A stretch of DNA of 64,000 nt from Thysanoteuthis rhombus (taxonomy: Eukaryota; Mollusca; Cephalopoda; Oegopsida; Thysanoteuthidae). The stretch spans positions 42,558,239 to 42,622,238 of the forward strand of contig OY735224.1 of NCBI GenBank assembly GCA_963457665.1. Direction: 5' to 3'. The translations under genes were made by a program, and so were the position numbers. The notes under the pieces were generated by a model, which did not search any database, was not told where the DNA came from, and worked only from the letters and a program-made list of their open reading frames with translations. Of this stretch, positions 1 through 11,614 are shown piece by piece; within the stretch, counting starts at the first letter, position 1; each line of letters begins with the position of its first letter.

Positions 1-135
1 TTCATCCAGCACCAGGATTAACCAAGAAGCAAATCGAACAGCTGACCACTTGAATGGATAGAGAAAATCTGCACCGTGCAGGACTCGATCTCCTCCCCTT
101 AGGGATACGACTCTACCGTCTTCGGTGAGCTGGAG
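1..135 (-). repeat. tRNA-derived SINE, partial, cut by window edge
   Basis: Read on the minus strand, 69-132 resembles a tRNA head: an A-box-like GCTCACCGAAGACGG followed about 35 bases later by a B-box-like GATCGAGTCC. The body continues toward position 1 and leaves the window, so the 3' end cannot be judged. It is too diverged to fold as a working tRNA. Confidence 0.45.
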
Positions 136-180
136 TTCGAAATAGCGCCCCCTTTACTGCGCATTTGTAGGCATAAATAG

Positions 181-244
<64 letters not shown>

Positions 245-246
245 AT
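181..246. repeat. (TA)n-(TG)n microsatellite
   Basis: Uninterrupted TA dinucleotides pass into TG dinucleotides. The array abuts the SINE-like segment on its left. Confidence 0.95.
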
Positions 247-1740
247 GTATTCCTTTTAGTCCATTGTATATGTACATCGGTAGATTGGACAGTTCATGTC
301 AGAAAACATTCATACGTATATGACTGCAGAATGTATGACTTGATATTTACAGTGTTTTCATGACTTTAAGTATGTATCAAGTATATTCTGCTTGAGATTT
401 CAGGGATATACATGACATTTTACGTTAGCATCTAGACAAATCTGTTAATCTTTTCACGGGTATTAAGTTGTTGAATAATATTGATATTTAGTATTACTAA
501 TTTTACTAGTACACTGAAAATAATTTTGCAATTTTTTAAAAAATGTTGATTATTATGTATTCTAATATGTTGAAATGCCTCGGGACGCATTATAAGTAAA
601 TAGATAGATACGTCTCCATTTATTAATCTAGCACACGTGATTCCTTGCACCCACAAAAAGCTTCTAGAAAGATAATGGATTTATTCATTATTTGCTGGGA
701 AACCTGAACAAATGTTTCCGAACAAACACTTACGTTCGTGACATTCATATCGACATGAATTCAAGGAATGTTATACTGGTTTTTTTTTTTCTTTTAGACT
801 AAGGAAATATTTTTGGGAAATATTGTTGTAAGCTGCGGCCGTTTTTTTGGTTTTGTTTCTTTTTCTTTCAATTTCTGGTTTCTGTAAGATTTTTCTTTTA
901 AGATCCCGTAGGTTTTTTGCTGGTGGTGAACCGCTTCCGTAGTTCTTATTCGTGAATGGTTACTTGTATTATAAATTCCTTTGTTCCAATTCTCTTTCTC
1001 TAAATCTTATGTATGTTGTTCTCTGTTTTCTTCTTTTGACTTGATAATGGCTTGGTATATCATTCTCGATTGAAGGCAATCTCTTTTCAGGGGACATGTG
1101 GATTTTTTTAAGCAAATGGTTATCGCAGTTGTTTGTATGTTGTTTAAGATGTCTCTGTGATGTTTTAATCTCTAATTTGTGACAAGGGAGAGGTATGCTC
1201 CAGTGCAGCCTCACTGACCCCATCAGGTAGGCAAGAGAGAGAGAGGGAGAGAGAAAGAGATCCTTATGTATGGAATTTGCATCCAACCTTTTTGAAAAAT
1301 GAGATTGAATCGTTTTGGAAATTTTTTTTTTGGTGCTCTGAACATCCATTCCTAACTTACGAGAACAGTGTGGACGGGTATCAAGAGCCGGTGGAGCTCT
1401 TACACCACTGACCCACTGTGGACAATTCGCCTGACCCCACCACACGTCATGGGCCAGCATGGCAGGGCATGGCCAATCATTCCCATGGTTTGCACGTGTA
1501 CGAGACGGTAGGTAACCGTCCATGTATTTTTTAGAAATATTTTACGTAGTTTGTTTTGGGAAGTGTTTATTGCTAAGATGGAGCAATATTCAATTCGTAT
1601 TTCGTTTGACTTTTTTATTGTATATTTGGTTGAAGCAGGTGCTATTTTTTCTGCAGGATATGAATATCGGAAATTTCTACATTTAAGATTTTCTTGAGAT
1701 CATATTGAATGAATTAGGTTACGAGCTAATGGATGGCCCA
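247..1740. other. Gene-free stretch with a small GC-richer island
   Basis: AT-rich DNA without a credible gene. A short purine tract lies at about 1230-1260. The part at about 1370-1525 is clearly richer in G+C than its surroundings and holds part of a 184-codon minus-strand open frame (969-1523), but that frame has no recognisable domain and runs on into simple sequence. It may be an old repeat fragment. Confidence 0.5.
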
Positions 1741-1741
1741 G

Positions 1742-1742
<1 letters not shown>

Positions 1743-1833
<91 letters not shown>
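1743..1833. repeat. (GATA)n-(GA)n microsatellite
   Basis: About seven GATA units followed by roughly 30 GA dinucleotides. Confidence 0.95.
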
Positions 1834-1836
<3 letters not shown>

Positions 1837-1939
1837 ACAATCACAAAGATGACTTGCATACGTGTATGCATCAGTATCAACATAATGGATATCTTCAGTA
1901 TAAAAAAGACAAATTTTGATGTGATGGTATATTAACGTA

Positions 1940-2110
1940 TTTATGGATATATATCTTTCTCCCTTTCGACCTATATATCGTATGAATTGCGTTAAATCAT
2001 ACAGAAGCTCCTATTTTAAACGATCTTCCGTCAGTACACCGTTAATGTGTTACTTTCCATAGACAATGTAAATAGATTAAACAGTCAAAGAAAATTGGGC
2101 TGCTGAAGAA
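1940..2110 (-). repeat. tRNA-type SINE body and tail, headless
   Basis: On the minus strand this carries the same body as the SINEs at 2360, 42501 and 56770: a T-rich segment, an ACATTGTCTATG-like block, then a conserved tail close to TTTAACGCAATTCAT. The tRNA head is missing. It faces a plus-strand copy at 2140, so the two form an inverted pair. Confidence 0.6.
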
Positions 2111-2139
2111 ATGGGACTTTCCACTGATAAGAAGTTGCT

Positions 2140-2290
2140 TCTTTAATTTCCATTTTGTTTAACGTTGTCCGCATGAAGTGACACATAAACCAGGTAATGA
2201 TGGATCATACCGAATAAGAATTTTTCTATGATATATCACAATTTATAATCCTTCCATCACATCACTTATATCCATATCCTAATACATAAC
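2140..2290 (+). repeat. tRNA-type SINE body and tail, headless
   Basis: Plus-strand partner of the copy at 1940. It shares the order T-rich segment, GTTGTCCGCATG-like block, AATGATGGATCATAC and ATCACAATTTATAATC with the complete copy that follows at 2360. No tRNA head is visible. Confidence 0.6.
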
Positions 2291-2359
2291 AGTTGCTTTG
2301 AGAAAAGAAATAAAGCTAAGAATTAGAATGAGAATTAGGAGGGAAAACAGTTATTCAAG

Positions 2360-2605
2360 CCTTTGCATCACCTGCAGGCGATTAGTGCAATTGTAAGAGC
2401 AAAACTACGTTGAAGCAGCCACCCTATCGGGAGTAGGTTCGACTCCTGCAGCAGCACCATTTTCTTTAATTGTTTAATTTATTTATGCTGCCTAGGCCCA
2501 GAGATACATTTAATGATGGTAGATCATATAAAATATGAGTTTCTATGTAATATAACACAATTTATAATCATTCTGTAGCATCATATATATATATCTTTAT
2601 ATCTG
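2360..2605 (+). repeat. tRNA-derived SINE with A and B boxes
   Basis: It starts with CTTTGCATCACC, the 5' motif also seen in the copies at 42501 and 57082. A box near 2382-2400 (TTAGTGCAATTGTAAGAGC) and a canonical B box GGTTCGACTCC at 2436-2446 mark the internal RNA polymerase III promoter. The body and TATAACACAATTTATAATC tail end in a long (TA)n array. Class assignment is firm; the family name is not known to me. Confidence 0.8.
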
Positions 2606-2624
2606 TATACACATATATATTCAT

Positions 2625-2683
<59 letters not shown>
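2606..2683. repeat. (TA)n tail array of the SINE
   Basis: Starts at the SINE tail and consists of interrupted then continuous TA dinucleotides, as also seen downstream of the SINEs at 40886 and 57082. Confidence 0.85.
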
Positions 2684-2685
<2 letters not shown>

Positions 2686-3250
2686 TTGTATACATCATTA
2701 TACATATATATTTCCTTGACATATGCATTTCCATTTACTTGCGTGTATACATCTAATCCTCTTAGAAATCCACCTAAGAGTGTTTAGACTATTATTTTTA
2801 TGCATTATCAAAAGTTGTGTTCAAATATATCAGTTTCTCTCTATATGTGCATAGATATTTATGCATGTAGGCACATACACGAGTCCAATCAAGCAGAAAC
2901 TTAGGTGTATATAAGCGCACACTTGAAGGTAGAAATGTTGTTGATGAAGAATAGCTCTTATTTATTTTTGAATTTATGGACACTTCTATTGGATTCATTA
3001 GAAATCATTTCCTACTAGGTATTTAAGTTGATGTGTATACATTCCCTCACATAAAGGAGAAGTACAACGTGCACACAGCTGATCCTACAATTTCGACAAA
3101 AGAATTGCAGAATATCGTCCAGGGGATGGCACTAATAAAAGCGTGGTTTGGAACTTTAATAGGTGTGTCGTTTCTCCTAGCCGATGCCAGGGCTAGCTTT
3201 GGGGATCTTCCCCGCCCCTTTGCAATAGTATTCTGACAGTATGTCCAACT

Positions 3251-3253
<3 letters not shown>
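2684..3253. other. No gene seen
   Basis: Short open frames on both strands overlap each other and show no domain or splice-consistent structure. I see no feature. Confidence 0.5.
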
Positions 3254-3315
<62 letters not shown>

Positions 3316-3433
3316 TCATTTTATAAGGTATATAGCTCCATTCTGACCAATTATTTTATTCATCTTTTTAACTTTTTAAGGAATTGAATGTCTTTCCTCT
3401 CTTGGCTCAACCAGAATGTTATGATATAAAATT

Positions 3434-3529
<96 letters not shown>

Positions 3530-3586
3530 AAGCTCTATTTTGGGGATTTTATATAGAATGTAGAGGACTACATTGTTATCAAATAT

Positions 3587-3630
<44 letters not shown>

Positions 3631-3632
3631 TG
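3254..3632. repeat. Three (TA)n / (CA)n arrays
   Basis: (TA)n at 3254-3312, (CA)n-(TA)n at 3436-3527, and (CA)n-(TA)n at 3591-3631, with short unique spacers. Tyr/Ile-rich and Cys/Val-rich open frames here are products of these repeats. Confidence 0.95.
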
Positions 3633-3839
3633 TTTAACAAAAGTTTTTATGCTGTTCTAAGAATTAGGGAGAGAAAAGGAGGGCTTTTAAAATTTGAACT
3701 CCAACCTCTAATGGCTGGACTGGTTGATCAGGGCTTAAGGTAGATCTGCATATAGAACGAAAAATTACCGCCTGTTCATACAGCTGGCTTCGTTCGCAAA
3801 TTACGGACATGTTACATGCGGCTCTTTCGAAGACGCCAT

Positions 3840-4170
3840 CATGTCACTACAGTGTCATTTTCTCTCCCTTTCTATCAACCTTTTCTTCAATTTGGCTGTT
3901 TTATCTTTCTTTTTCCCCTTTAATTTCTCAATCCTTTTTTCTTCTTTTTCCATAATATTCATTTTTTTTTCCTTTATCGCTTTTTCTTCTTTCCCTTCTT
4001 CTTTCTGCTTTGTCTTTCCTCTTTACCTTTGCTTTTTCCTTCTTATTCTTTTTCTCTTTTCTATTTTTCTCGCCTTTTCTTATCTTGATTTTTAAAATTT
4101 TCTTTCTTCTTCTTCTTTTGCTTTTTCTTCTTCTTTTTCTTTTTATTCTCCTTCTTTTTCTCATCCTGTT
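3840..4170. repeat. Polypyrimidine / polypurine tract
   Basis: About 330 bases almost wholly C and T on the plus strand, not a strict tandem repeat. The Phe/Leu-rich plus frames and Lys/Arg-rich minus frames here are composition artefacts. Mirror-like homopurine tracts of this kind can adopt triplex structure. Confidence 0.8.
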
Positions 4171-6340
4171 ATGTCTGAATCCTTCTTCATCAGCCCAGAA
4201 GATTGTGATCGATCCCTTGTCTTCTTTTTCCTTTTCTATTCTCTACAAGCACCAATTTCTCATTCGTTATTTCTTATTCTTATGCATTGATGTCTAATCC
4301 TTTCATATCCGATTACTTATATTTCGAAGTCCCTCTTCTCTTCCCTCTTTCTCTTCCTGTCTCTGCACTCAATCCAATTCATTCCCCAGACAGTTCTTCT
4401 GTCTTTTATTCTTTAGAATCTCAAAGCAGCTTCATCTCTTCCTATCATTTCCAATGTCTTTTATTTTCGGATATCGTTCATTTGATGACGATCGGTCCTC
4501 TACAAGTAATGGCTTCTCATTAATTCAAGCCTTTAAATCCACCATTATTGCAAGTATTCTTATCGATCAATGTATCCGGTAGACAAAAGCAACAGATTCG
4601 AGACAAACGATAAAAAAACGGTTTCATTTTGTTTCAAAATGTCCTCTTTATTTCCAAATGTGTTTCATTCCATTTATTGCCTTTTTTTAATTCTTTATAT
4701 CTTAAACTTTTACAACTCTTTCTTCTTGGATGTCATTTTGTGCATGTTCTCCTTTTACTACTATTACTACAACAAACAAACTCAATAATAATAATAATAA
4801 TGATAATGATAATAATAATAATGATAATTCATGCAGTATCGATGATACCTTCCGATACATGTCCAGGATAAAGTGGAGCAAGGCCTTGACGCCCTTGCAC
4901 ACTTCAAGAGTAAGTGGACGTTAAGGCTGTAAATAACAAAACAGATTGTTTGAATAGTGATTTTGGCGATTTGGTTCGTACTGACCCTAAACTCTTCGGA
5001 AATTGGTTTCAAAAGATTTCAAAATACACCATGTATTTGTAATATTACCGTGCAACTTTCAAATTGTATTCCGTTTTGCTCGACAAAACAGACGGACCAC
5101 CTTTTCAACATCCAGTAAAGTAAGTTTCGTTAAAAGCACCATATTGATGTGTGATCTAGAAATTCTTGGGGTTTTTTTTGGGGGGGGGGAGGTGCATAAC
5201 ACATTGTTAACATTTTCAATGTTTTTTTTTTAAATTGAAACTTTTATTGATGAATATATATCGTACATCGAAACTCTTTCATATTTGTGGGATTATCTAA
5301 TGTTATCGGCCATTTATTATGAATATTATTATTTCATCAATGATGATGATTATTATTATAATAATAATAATTCGTCATCACAGTCAGCAACAATAACGTC
5401 AAAATCTGAAGATATGTACAAAATTCTTTCGGAGAATAAATTTGGTCAGATTAATTTTATTTATGACATCACCGACATTTTTCAATAGAAAACATCTGAA
5501 ATAGATTTGAAAAATAGCATGGAAACATCTAGATTCTGGATAATCTAGATGTTATCATTTAAGGGCCCCAAAACGTTGGAAGATTTTTTTCTAAACCACA
5601 AAAGCATTTTAAAAGAGTTTTAGTTGAGTACTGATGTCGATTTTCAAGACTCTACCCCCAAAAGTATGGCCAGTATCGCGGGAGCACACACACACACACA
5701 CACGCAAACAAACACACATACGCACATCCACGCACACACATACACAATTCATTTCAAGTTGAAACCACAAGTTACATATCACTGGACACTGATTAGTGCA
5801 CCAGATTGGTTGTACAATTACGAAGGATGTGCCTATTGTAAGTAGCATAGTTGGATTCTTGCCGAAACCTTTGAAACAATAGAAATTTGAGACTTTTGAT
5901 ATATGGGAGATACTTGAGGAGAATTCAGGTAATACCCTTATGCTAACAAGGTTGATAGCTGTATTTGTACGGGGTCTACATATTACCAGTTTTTATGTGT
6001 ACAGGATGAATTCATTTAGGTTTATATGTGGAATACACTTAGAGGCGATAGGGACCATAGCTACATCGATAGGGATAGATCTATGTTTTTTCCAAGCGCC
6101 TCAGTGCAAAATGAATACAGATCTCAGTCTGAGTTCAAGTTCTGTGCTGCTACGCGCTTGGCATTCAGCAATTTTAATCATGTGTAAAGTGATAAAAATT
6201 TGTGTTGACTTATCATTGGATTTCCGATGAAGATACTCATTTATACCTGGTAGGGAGATACGCGTATTAGTAATAATGATAACAAATCTGGTTAGTCTTT
6301 GGATACATAAACCATCACATAACCATTGTGATAGCATGCT
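4171..6340. other. Gene-free stretch with short microsatellites
   Basis: Contains (AAT)n at 4783-4829, mixed ATT/GAT repeats near 5320-5372 and (CA)n near 5687-5745. The part at 5385-5510 resembles segments at 19185 and 37030 (shared CGTCAAAATCTGAAGATATG-like core), so it is probably another old dispersed repeat. No gene is recognised. Confidence 0.5.
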
Positions 6341-6720
6341 ATGTTGGGGTGATTAATTGAAGATTCGTAAAGGGGGAGGGGGGTCAATGGATAAATTACT
6401 TCTCACACCTTTTGTTTGATCGTGATCACTGAAAAAATCTGAACCCCATCCCCCCCAAAAAAAACAAGTGTAAAAACAACAGAACGCAAGATAAGGGACC
6501 AATTTAGCATAAATTCATATTCTTATTTGAAACAATGACAGAAACTTATTCAAGAGATGAATTAAAAACAAACAGACGAACAAACATGAACAGTGAAGGT
6601 TTTCATTTCCAGCCATTTTGCTCCATTGGTTTAGTCTATATGTAGGACACATACATAGCTAGCCAGCCAAACCACCTTAGAAACTATGTTGATTGTGACA
6701 GTTTTGGTTGTTCATTTCTA
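6340..6720 (+). repeat. Dispersed repeat family F1, plus-strand copy
   Basis: Shares ordered blocks with 16240, 35160, 55300 and minus copies at 12990 and 62290: GGGGTGATTAATTGAAG early, a CAATTTAGCATAAATTCATAT block, CCAGCCATTTTGCTCCATTGG, then CATACATAGCTAGCCAGCC and a CAGTTTTGGTTG end. No coding capacity and no terminal repeats were found, so it looks non-autonomous and unclassified. Confidence 0.6.
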
Positions 6721-7555
6721 ATTATCTCCATGTATTAATGTTCATGGGAATTGCATAAAAGCCAAATGAAATAAGATTTGCAATGGAAAACTGCGCAATG
6801 CTATCGAAATGGTCTATGAGTAAGGAATGTGCAAGAATCTAGATTTTCGTTATTCTCTCTTCCTCGGCGAGTGATTCTCAATCTTATCTTGCCCATGCAC
6901 TGTTTCAATCTTATTTCAGAATCTCAGTGTCCACTCCCAAGATTATCCGACTCAAAAGTAGAATTCCTGTAATGCAGATTGTAGGAAGATCAATATTCAA
7001 GCAGTTGAAATATGCAAAATTTGTGATCCCCCCCCTGAAACCTACTCACGCTCCGGTTGGGAACTCCTGATCTAGTTTCTCTCTTTCTCTGTCCCTTGTG
7101 TGGGATATTAATTAGATGGGTTTCCTGTTTTGTTCCAGTGAAAAAAACAACAACCCCATTGTGACTACTAATTGAAATTCACGCGCTCAAAGAAAGCTTC
7201 TGATCGCAGTGATTGTTGCCAAGGCCTTGATAAGATCTGCAGTTCCTGCGTCGGTACCAGACAACATCCGATTCTTCCTTTGTTCTTTTAATCCTTTTTA
7301 TCGAAACTCAAAGCCCTACTCACTGGCGGTCACTTACTGTAATGACCTTTCTCGGGACAAGATGATTATATATATACTACGGCTTGACTTCGCAAACAGA
7401 GATTCAGAAGAGTCACCTGCAGGCGCAAAGTATCGGTAGAATACGTGGAGTCTCCCTCCGGCTGCTGCTATCGAGTTCTCAGGGAGGAAAGTCCCGAGCT
7501 CGTAAATTTTTCTTGGAGTCTTCTATTTCAATGAAGATGTAGAATTTTGATGCTT
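6721..7555. other. No gene seen
   Basis: Mixed AT-rich sequence. The 76-codon frame at 7209-7439 has no recognisable domain. I see no repeat structure. Confidence 0.45.
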
Positions 7556-7556
7556 G

Positions 7557-7558
<2 letters not shown>

Positions 7559-7642
<84 letters not shown>
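7559..7642. repeat. (TA)n microsatellite
   Basis: About 42 uninterrupted TA units. Confidence 0.97.
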
Positions 7643-7645
<3 letters not shown>

Positions 7646-7910
7646 TACCCAGATTGCAAAACTAGTCGGGTAGTTTCTGTATTTTGCCACTGCCAATTGG
7701 TAAATTACAAAAAAAAAAAACCTTAAAAACAAAACAACAGCAAAAAACAAAAAACAAACAAACAAAAAAAAACAACAAAAAAATCCAACTGATGGCACGG
7801 CAACATGCTCCTCTTTGTCAAAATGTAACAACTGGACACAGATAAAAACCCATGTTCAAGATCGTAAAATTTTTGGAAATTTTTATGACTTATTTTTCAA
7901 ATCATCAGTG

Positions 7911-7988
7911 TGTGTATGTATGTATGTATGTATGTATGTATGTATGTATGTATGTATGTATGTATACTTGTTTGCATGCATATGTATT

Positions 7989-8055
<67 letters not shown>

Positions 8056-8090
8056 ATGTGTGTGTGTGTGTATGTGTGTTTCTTATCAAG
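7911..8090. repeat. (GTAT)n-(TA)n-(TG)n compound microsatellite
   Basis: Tetranucleotide GTAT units from about 7914 to 7963, TA from 7992 to 8034, then TG with two TA interruptions. The three open frames over this region are repeat translations. Confidence 0.95.
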
Positions 8091-8457
8091 TGGAGGATAC
8101 TAAAAACGGAAGTTCGTTATACTCAAACGTTTCACCTTCCGGCTTTGTCAAAATAATTATTCCAAAATAAACAATATTGAAAAGTAATTTCTTTCAAGTG
8201 GATGATGTCACACAATATCGTACTTCGTGAGCATAATCGCCAGGTATTTTACATTACAAACAACTGAAAAAATCAAATGGATCCATATAATCGAAATATA
8301 AGAAGGGTTACGAATAAAGATTATAGGGGATTTCCGGTGTTTCATTTTGGTGTGGCAAGTTATCGTTACGTCTAAAATTATTATAAAGCTAGAAGATAAA
8401 CATGATTTAGATAATACAACTGTCCGTAATGACCGCTTGATAATATAATCAGATATC

Positions 8458-8458
<1 letters not shown>

Positions 8459-8513
<55 letters not shown>
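8459..8513. repeat. (TA)n microsatellite
   Basis: About 27 TA units. Confidence 0.97.
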
Positions 8514-8516
<3 letters not shown>

Positions 8517-9110
8517 AATGAAAATACACATGCGTATAATAGAAGTAGATATTTACCTTGAAGGAAGAGATGACGTTAAATATTTGAATGTACACGAAAA
8601 AAGATATACCCAGTAACTAATTAAAAACACTGTTTCGTGTTAAACACTCATTATTGTAAAAGAGTTTTGAATACGGAATGTTTGATATTAAGTATGTACC
8701 ATTGAATGTATAAATGCACACATAATTAAATATTCTTGCATAATTCTGTTACCTAATGATAGATATTTATTTGGCAAATATCCATTTTCAGCTTAATCTC
8801 CGCCTTGGATTCGAACAATATACTGTGGAAATTAAAGATCAAAGTTTGATAGACCCATGGGGCTGCATGCTTAATGACCTCAACTTGACAAACAAACAGA
8901 AACGTTCTCAACCTACACTGTCAAAGAAGGTTGCATCGTGAGTTCAGGGGCAGACAATTCATAGGGACCCCTTAATAATATGGTTGTTCTTCAAAGTTTA
9001 TCTAAGAAAAAAATGTCTCTTTCCCTTTTCACACCCTTGGGGTTTGGGTTTTATTCACTATATACATGTTTCATCAAGATACGTAAACATATAAAAAAAA
9101 GATACATGCA
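8514..9110. other. No gene; short shared repeat core
   Basis: Nothing gene-like. The phrase CCTACACTGTCAAAGAAGG at about 8911 recurs at about 12834, showing that both sites hold pieces of one dispersed repeat. Confidence 0.5.
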
Positions 9111-9228
9111 CATTGATATATATATATACACACACACACAGACACATACACAGACACAGACACACATCACACACACATATATACATGAATATATGAATAT
9201 ACATATGAATATAAATATATAAATATAA

Positions 9229-9274
<46 letters not shown>

Positions 9275-9402
9275 ATGCGTATATACATATAAATATATAA
9301 ACGTATATATATAAATATAGATATGTATATAAATGCATATGTAAATAAATATGCAAGTATAAAATATACGTGTATATATTATCATACATATATATATATA
9401 TG
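9111..9402. repeat. Compound TA / CA / ATAC microsatellite region
   Basis: Alternating purine-pyrimidine sequence with a pure (TA)n core at about 9232-9272 and impure flanks. Confidence 0.9.
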
Positions 9403-9659
9403 ATGATTGAAAAATTGAGTAATCTGCAGACAGCTGTTTCGTTGTATTTCAATCTTTCCGTCTGGCTATAGACTATCCATTATTCCATCCAGTACCACAA
9501 GGTAGGATCAAAACCTTTGCTAAGCAGAAATAGACGGTCAATACGGTTGAATTCAAGTAATATACTTATTTACACAAATTTCCTAATCCACCAAAGTTTT
9601 CTATTCCAAAGGTGGTTTTATAGATATATTTGTATTATAAGACGATCCAATCATCCATA

Positions 9660-10322
9660 AAAATAAGAGCGTACAACCAATGCATTTTCCTGATAGTCAC
9701 TTATGGAGCTGAAACATGGAACCTAACCAAGAGACGGATCCACAGAGAAGGATTCAGTATGCACAAATTAAATCAGGCATAGCCCCCTACCATTTTTTTG
9801 GCTTTTTGCGATGGATTAAAGTGTAGTATTTGTTTCACGGCATAGACCGAGGCGTTGGTACTGACACATCCCTGTCAAATTGGTCGGAGTTTGTGACGTG
9901 GCGAGCATCAAAGCCCGAGTGCGCTAGTGCAATGCGTCAGCCAATGATGTTATACTGAGGTTTGAAAGCGTGCAGCATGCATATGAGAGAATCATGCTCA
10001 ACCTCACGTGGAGAGACCACAAGACAACACAGTACATCAGGGAGAAAATGAGAATTCAAAACATCTATAATCTGTTTAAAAACTCAAATGTCAGAGGGCT
10101 GGTCATATAGCAGGAATGACAGACAACCGATGGACATCAAGACTCAGAACATGGATCTCCAAAGATCGCATGCAAAACAGAGGCTGACAAAATACAATAT
10201 GGAGATATGAACTGACCGAATTGAGAAAAAATTGGCTCAACGACGCCAATGATAGAGAAATGTGGCGAATGCTGGATAAAATCTATGTCAAACGACAGAC
10301 GTTAAGAGACTGATGATGATGT
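9660..10322 (+). mobile_element. RTE-type LINE, 5'-truncated, carries an insertion
   Basis: Matches the C-terminal part of the RTE-type polyprotein copies elsewhere in the window. It begins at a CAACCAATGCATTTTCCTGA block (the NQCILP region, then TYGAET), continues through the GHVAR region and a QRR-type end, and stops in a short (GAT)n tail near 10313. The reverse transcriptase core is missing. About 220 bases without match to the other copies interrupt it at 9745-9967. Several frames are broken; it is dead. The RTE assignment rests on the protein pattern and the trinucleotide tail typical of that clade. Confidence 0.75.
9745..9967. other. Insertion within the RTE copy
   Basis: Comparison with copies at 43300 and 40480 shows that this stretch is extra. 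It is richer in G+C than its surroundings and holds no open frame of note. I could not identify clear terminal repeats or target duplication. Confidence 0.5.
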
Positions 10323-10836
10323 TTGGGAACTTAGGGGCTCAAAACTTTAGCAGTCGGTCCCACATTGGATTCTGTCAAAAATCAATCTCAAAAGTTTTAC
10401 TTTCTTCCTTTCTTTTGACAAAGCAAACGTACAGGGAAAAACATACCAACAACTATTGTGACAGTGGTATGTTCATGTATCAATTTTCTACAAAAAATGC
10501 ATAAAAGAAATTTCCCATCTTATAGTAAATCTATCATCACTTGTACCAACTATTCCACCCAAAACGTTTTTTCTTATACCAAAAAATTAGAAAAAGAGAA
10601 GTATTTCAAATCTTTCGACGTTTGCGCTCATAAGTTCGTGAGAAAGCCGTTTTCTTTGTAAATGTTTACAAAGGCTTTTCAAGCAACACAGTGATCAATG
10701 ATCATTTAGATGAGTATGCTTGAAACACACTCCTAAGGTTTCCCAATAATTGAGCTTAAAAGCGCTGGTTGATTCTGCATCAATACAAAACTATTCATAT
10801 CCTTTTGCCTTCATATCATTGCCTTAAAAACACGCA

Positions 10837-11571
10837 GGCCTGCCTTGAGATGATCTTCTGAAACTTGAAATAGAACACAAAGGAATCAGGGTAGACAGAG
10901 AATACTTAAATAACCTTGGATACGCTGACAACATCGTCGTCTTGGCTAAGAACCTTCACGAACTCCGAAAAATGTGAGACGAACGAAATGAAGCGAGCGA
11001 AAAAGTTGGCTTCCACATGAACCTCAGCAAAACAAATGTCATGTACATCAAACATGTTGGAAAAAGGAACACAACAATCAAAATCGAAAATGCCGAGCTG
11101 GAGAAAGTAAACCACTACAGCGACTCTCCATAAAGTCATCGAAAGAAAAATGAATCAAGCGAAGAGGAACATTGGATTGGCAATCTTTCGGTAGAGCAAG
11201 CTCGATTTTTAAGAGCAAGAGAAGAATTATGCAATATGCACGAGAGAAAATCATACTCAAAATCACATGGCGAAATCATAACACAAACTACTATACCAAA
11301 GGAAAATTAGAAGTCCGATACATCTTAGAAACCGTAGGAAAACCAAAACGGCAATGGGCAAGCCATGTTGCAAGAATGTCAAACAACCGCTTGACATCAC
11401 AACTCACATGAATCCCCAGAGATCAAATATAAGGCTGTGGCCGGCAGAAAGTGAGATATTAATACGGGCTAGATAAATTTAGAAAGTCCAGGCTCCACAA
11501 TGCCCACGATAGAGAGGTCTGGCGGATCTTTGGGGAGGTTAATATCAAACGACGGACACTAACAGACTGGA

Positions 11572-11612
<41 letters not shown>
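10837..11612 (+). mobile_element. RTE-type LINE, 5'-truncated, 3'-complete
   Basis: Starts within the RT palm. The catalytic YADD box reads as Tyr-Ala-Asp-Asn (GYADNIVVLAKNL), so a metal-binding aspartate is lost. It continues with the M-N-L-S-K-T block, loses an internal piece where KSKRR joins the AREKI segment, retains HVARM, and ends at GGACACTAACAGACTGGAG followed by (ATG)n at 11574-11612. Many stops and frameshifts make it inactive. Confidence 0.8.

Positions 11613-11614
<2 letters not shown>

Noticed and set aside
969..1523. 184-codon minus-strand frame, longest outside the LINE cluster
   Set aside because: No domain, no signal for exon boundaries, mixed composition and overlap with GA-rich simple sequence.
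2360..2450. Functional tRNA gene
   Set aside because: Good A and B boxes, but the cloverleaf is incomplete and a SINE body with a shared tail follows.
3928..4164. Lys/Arg-rich minus frame, possible nuclear protein
   Set aside because: Product of the polypyrimidine tract; no conserved segment or splice context.
5240..5285. Possible second hammerhead core (TTGATGA ... ATCGAAAC)
   Set aside because: C3 is replaced and the intervening AT-rich bases do not form a closed stem II, so chance is likely.
7911..8090. CRISPR-like or coding repeat array
   Set aside because: Units are 2-4 base microsatellites, no spacers; the context is eukaryotic.
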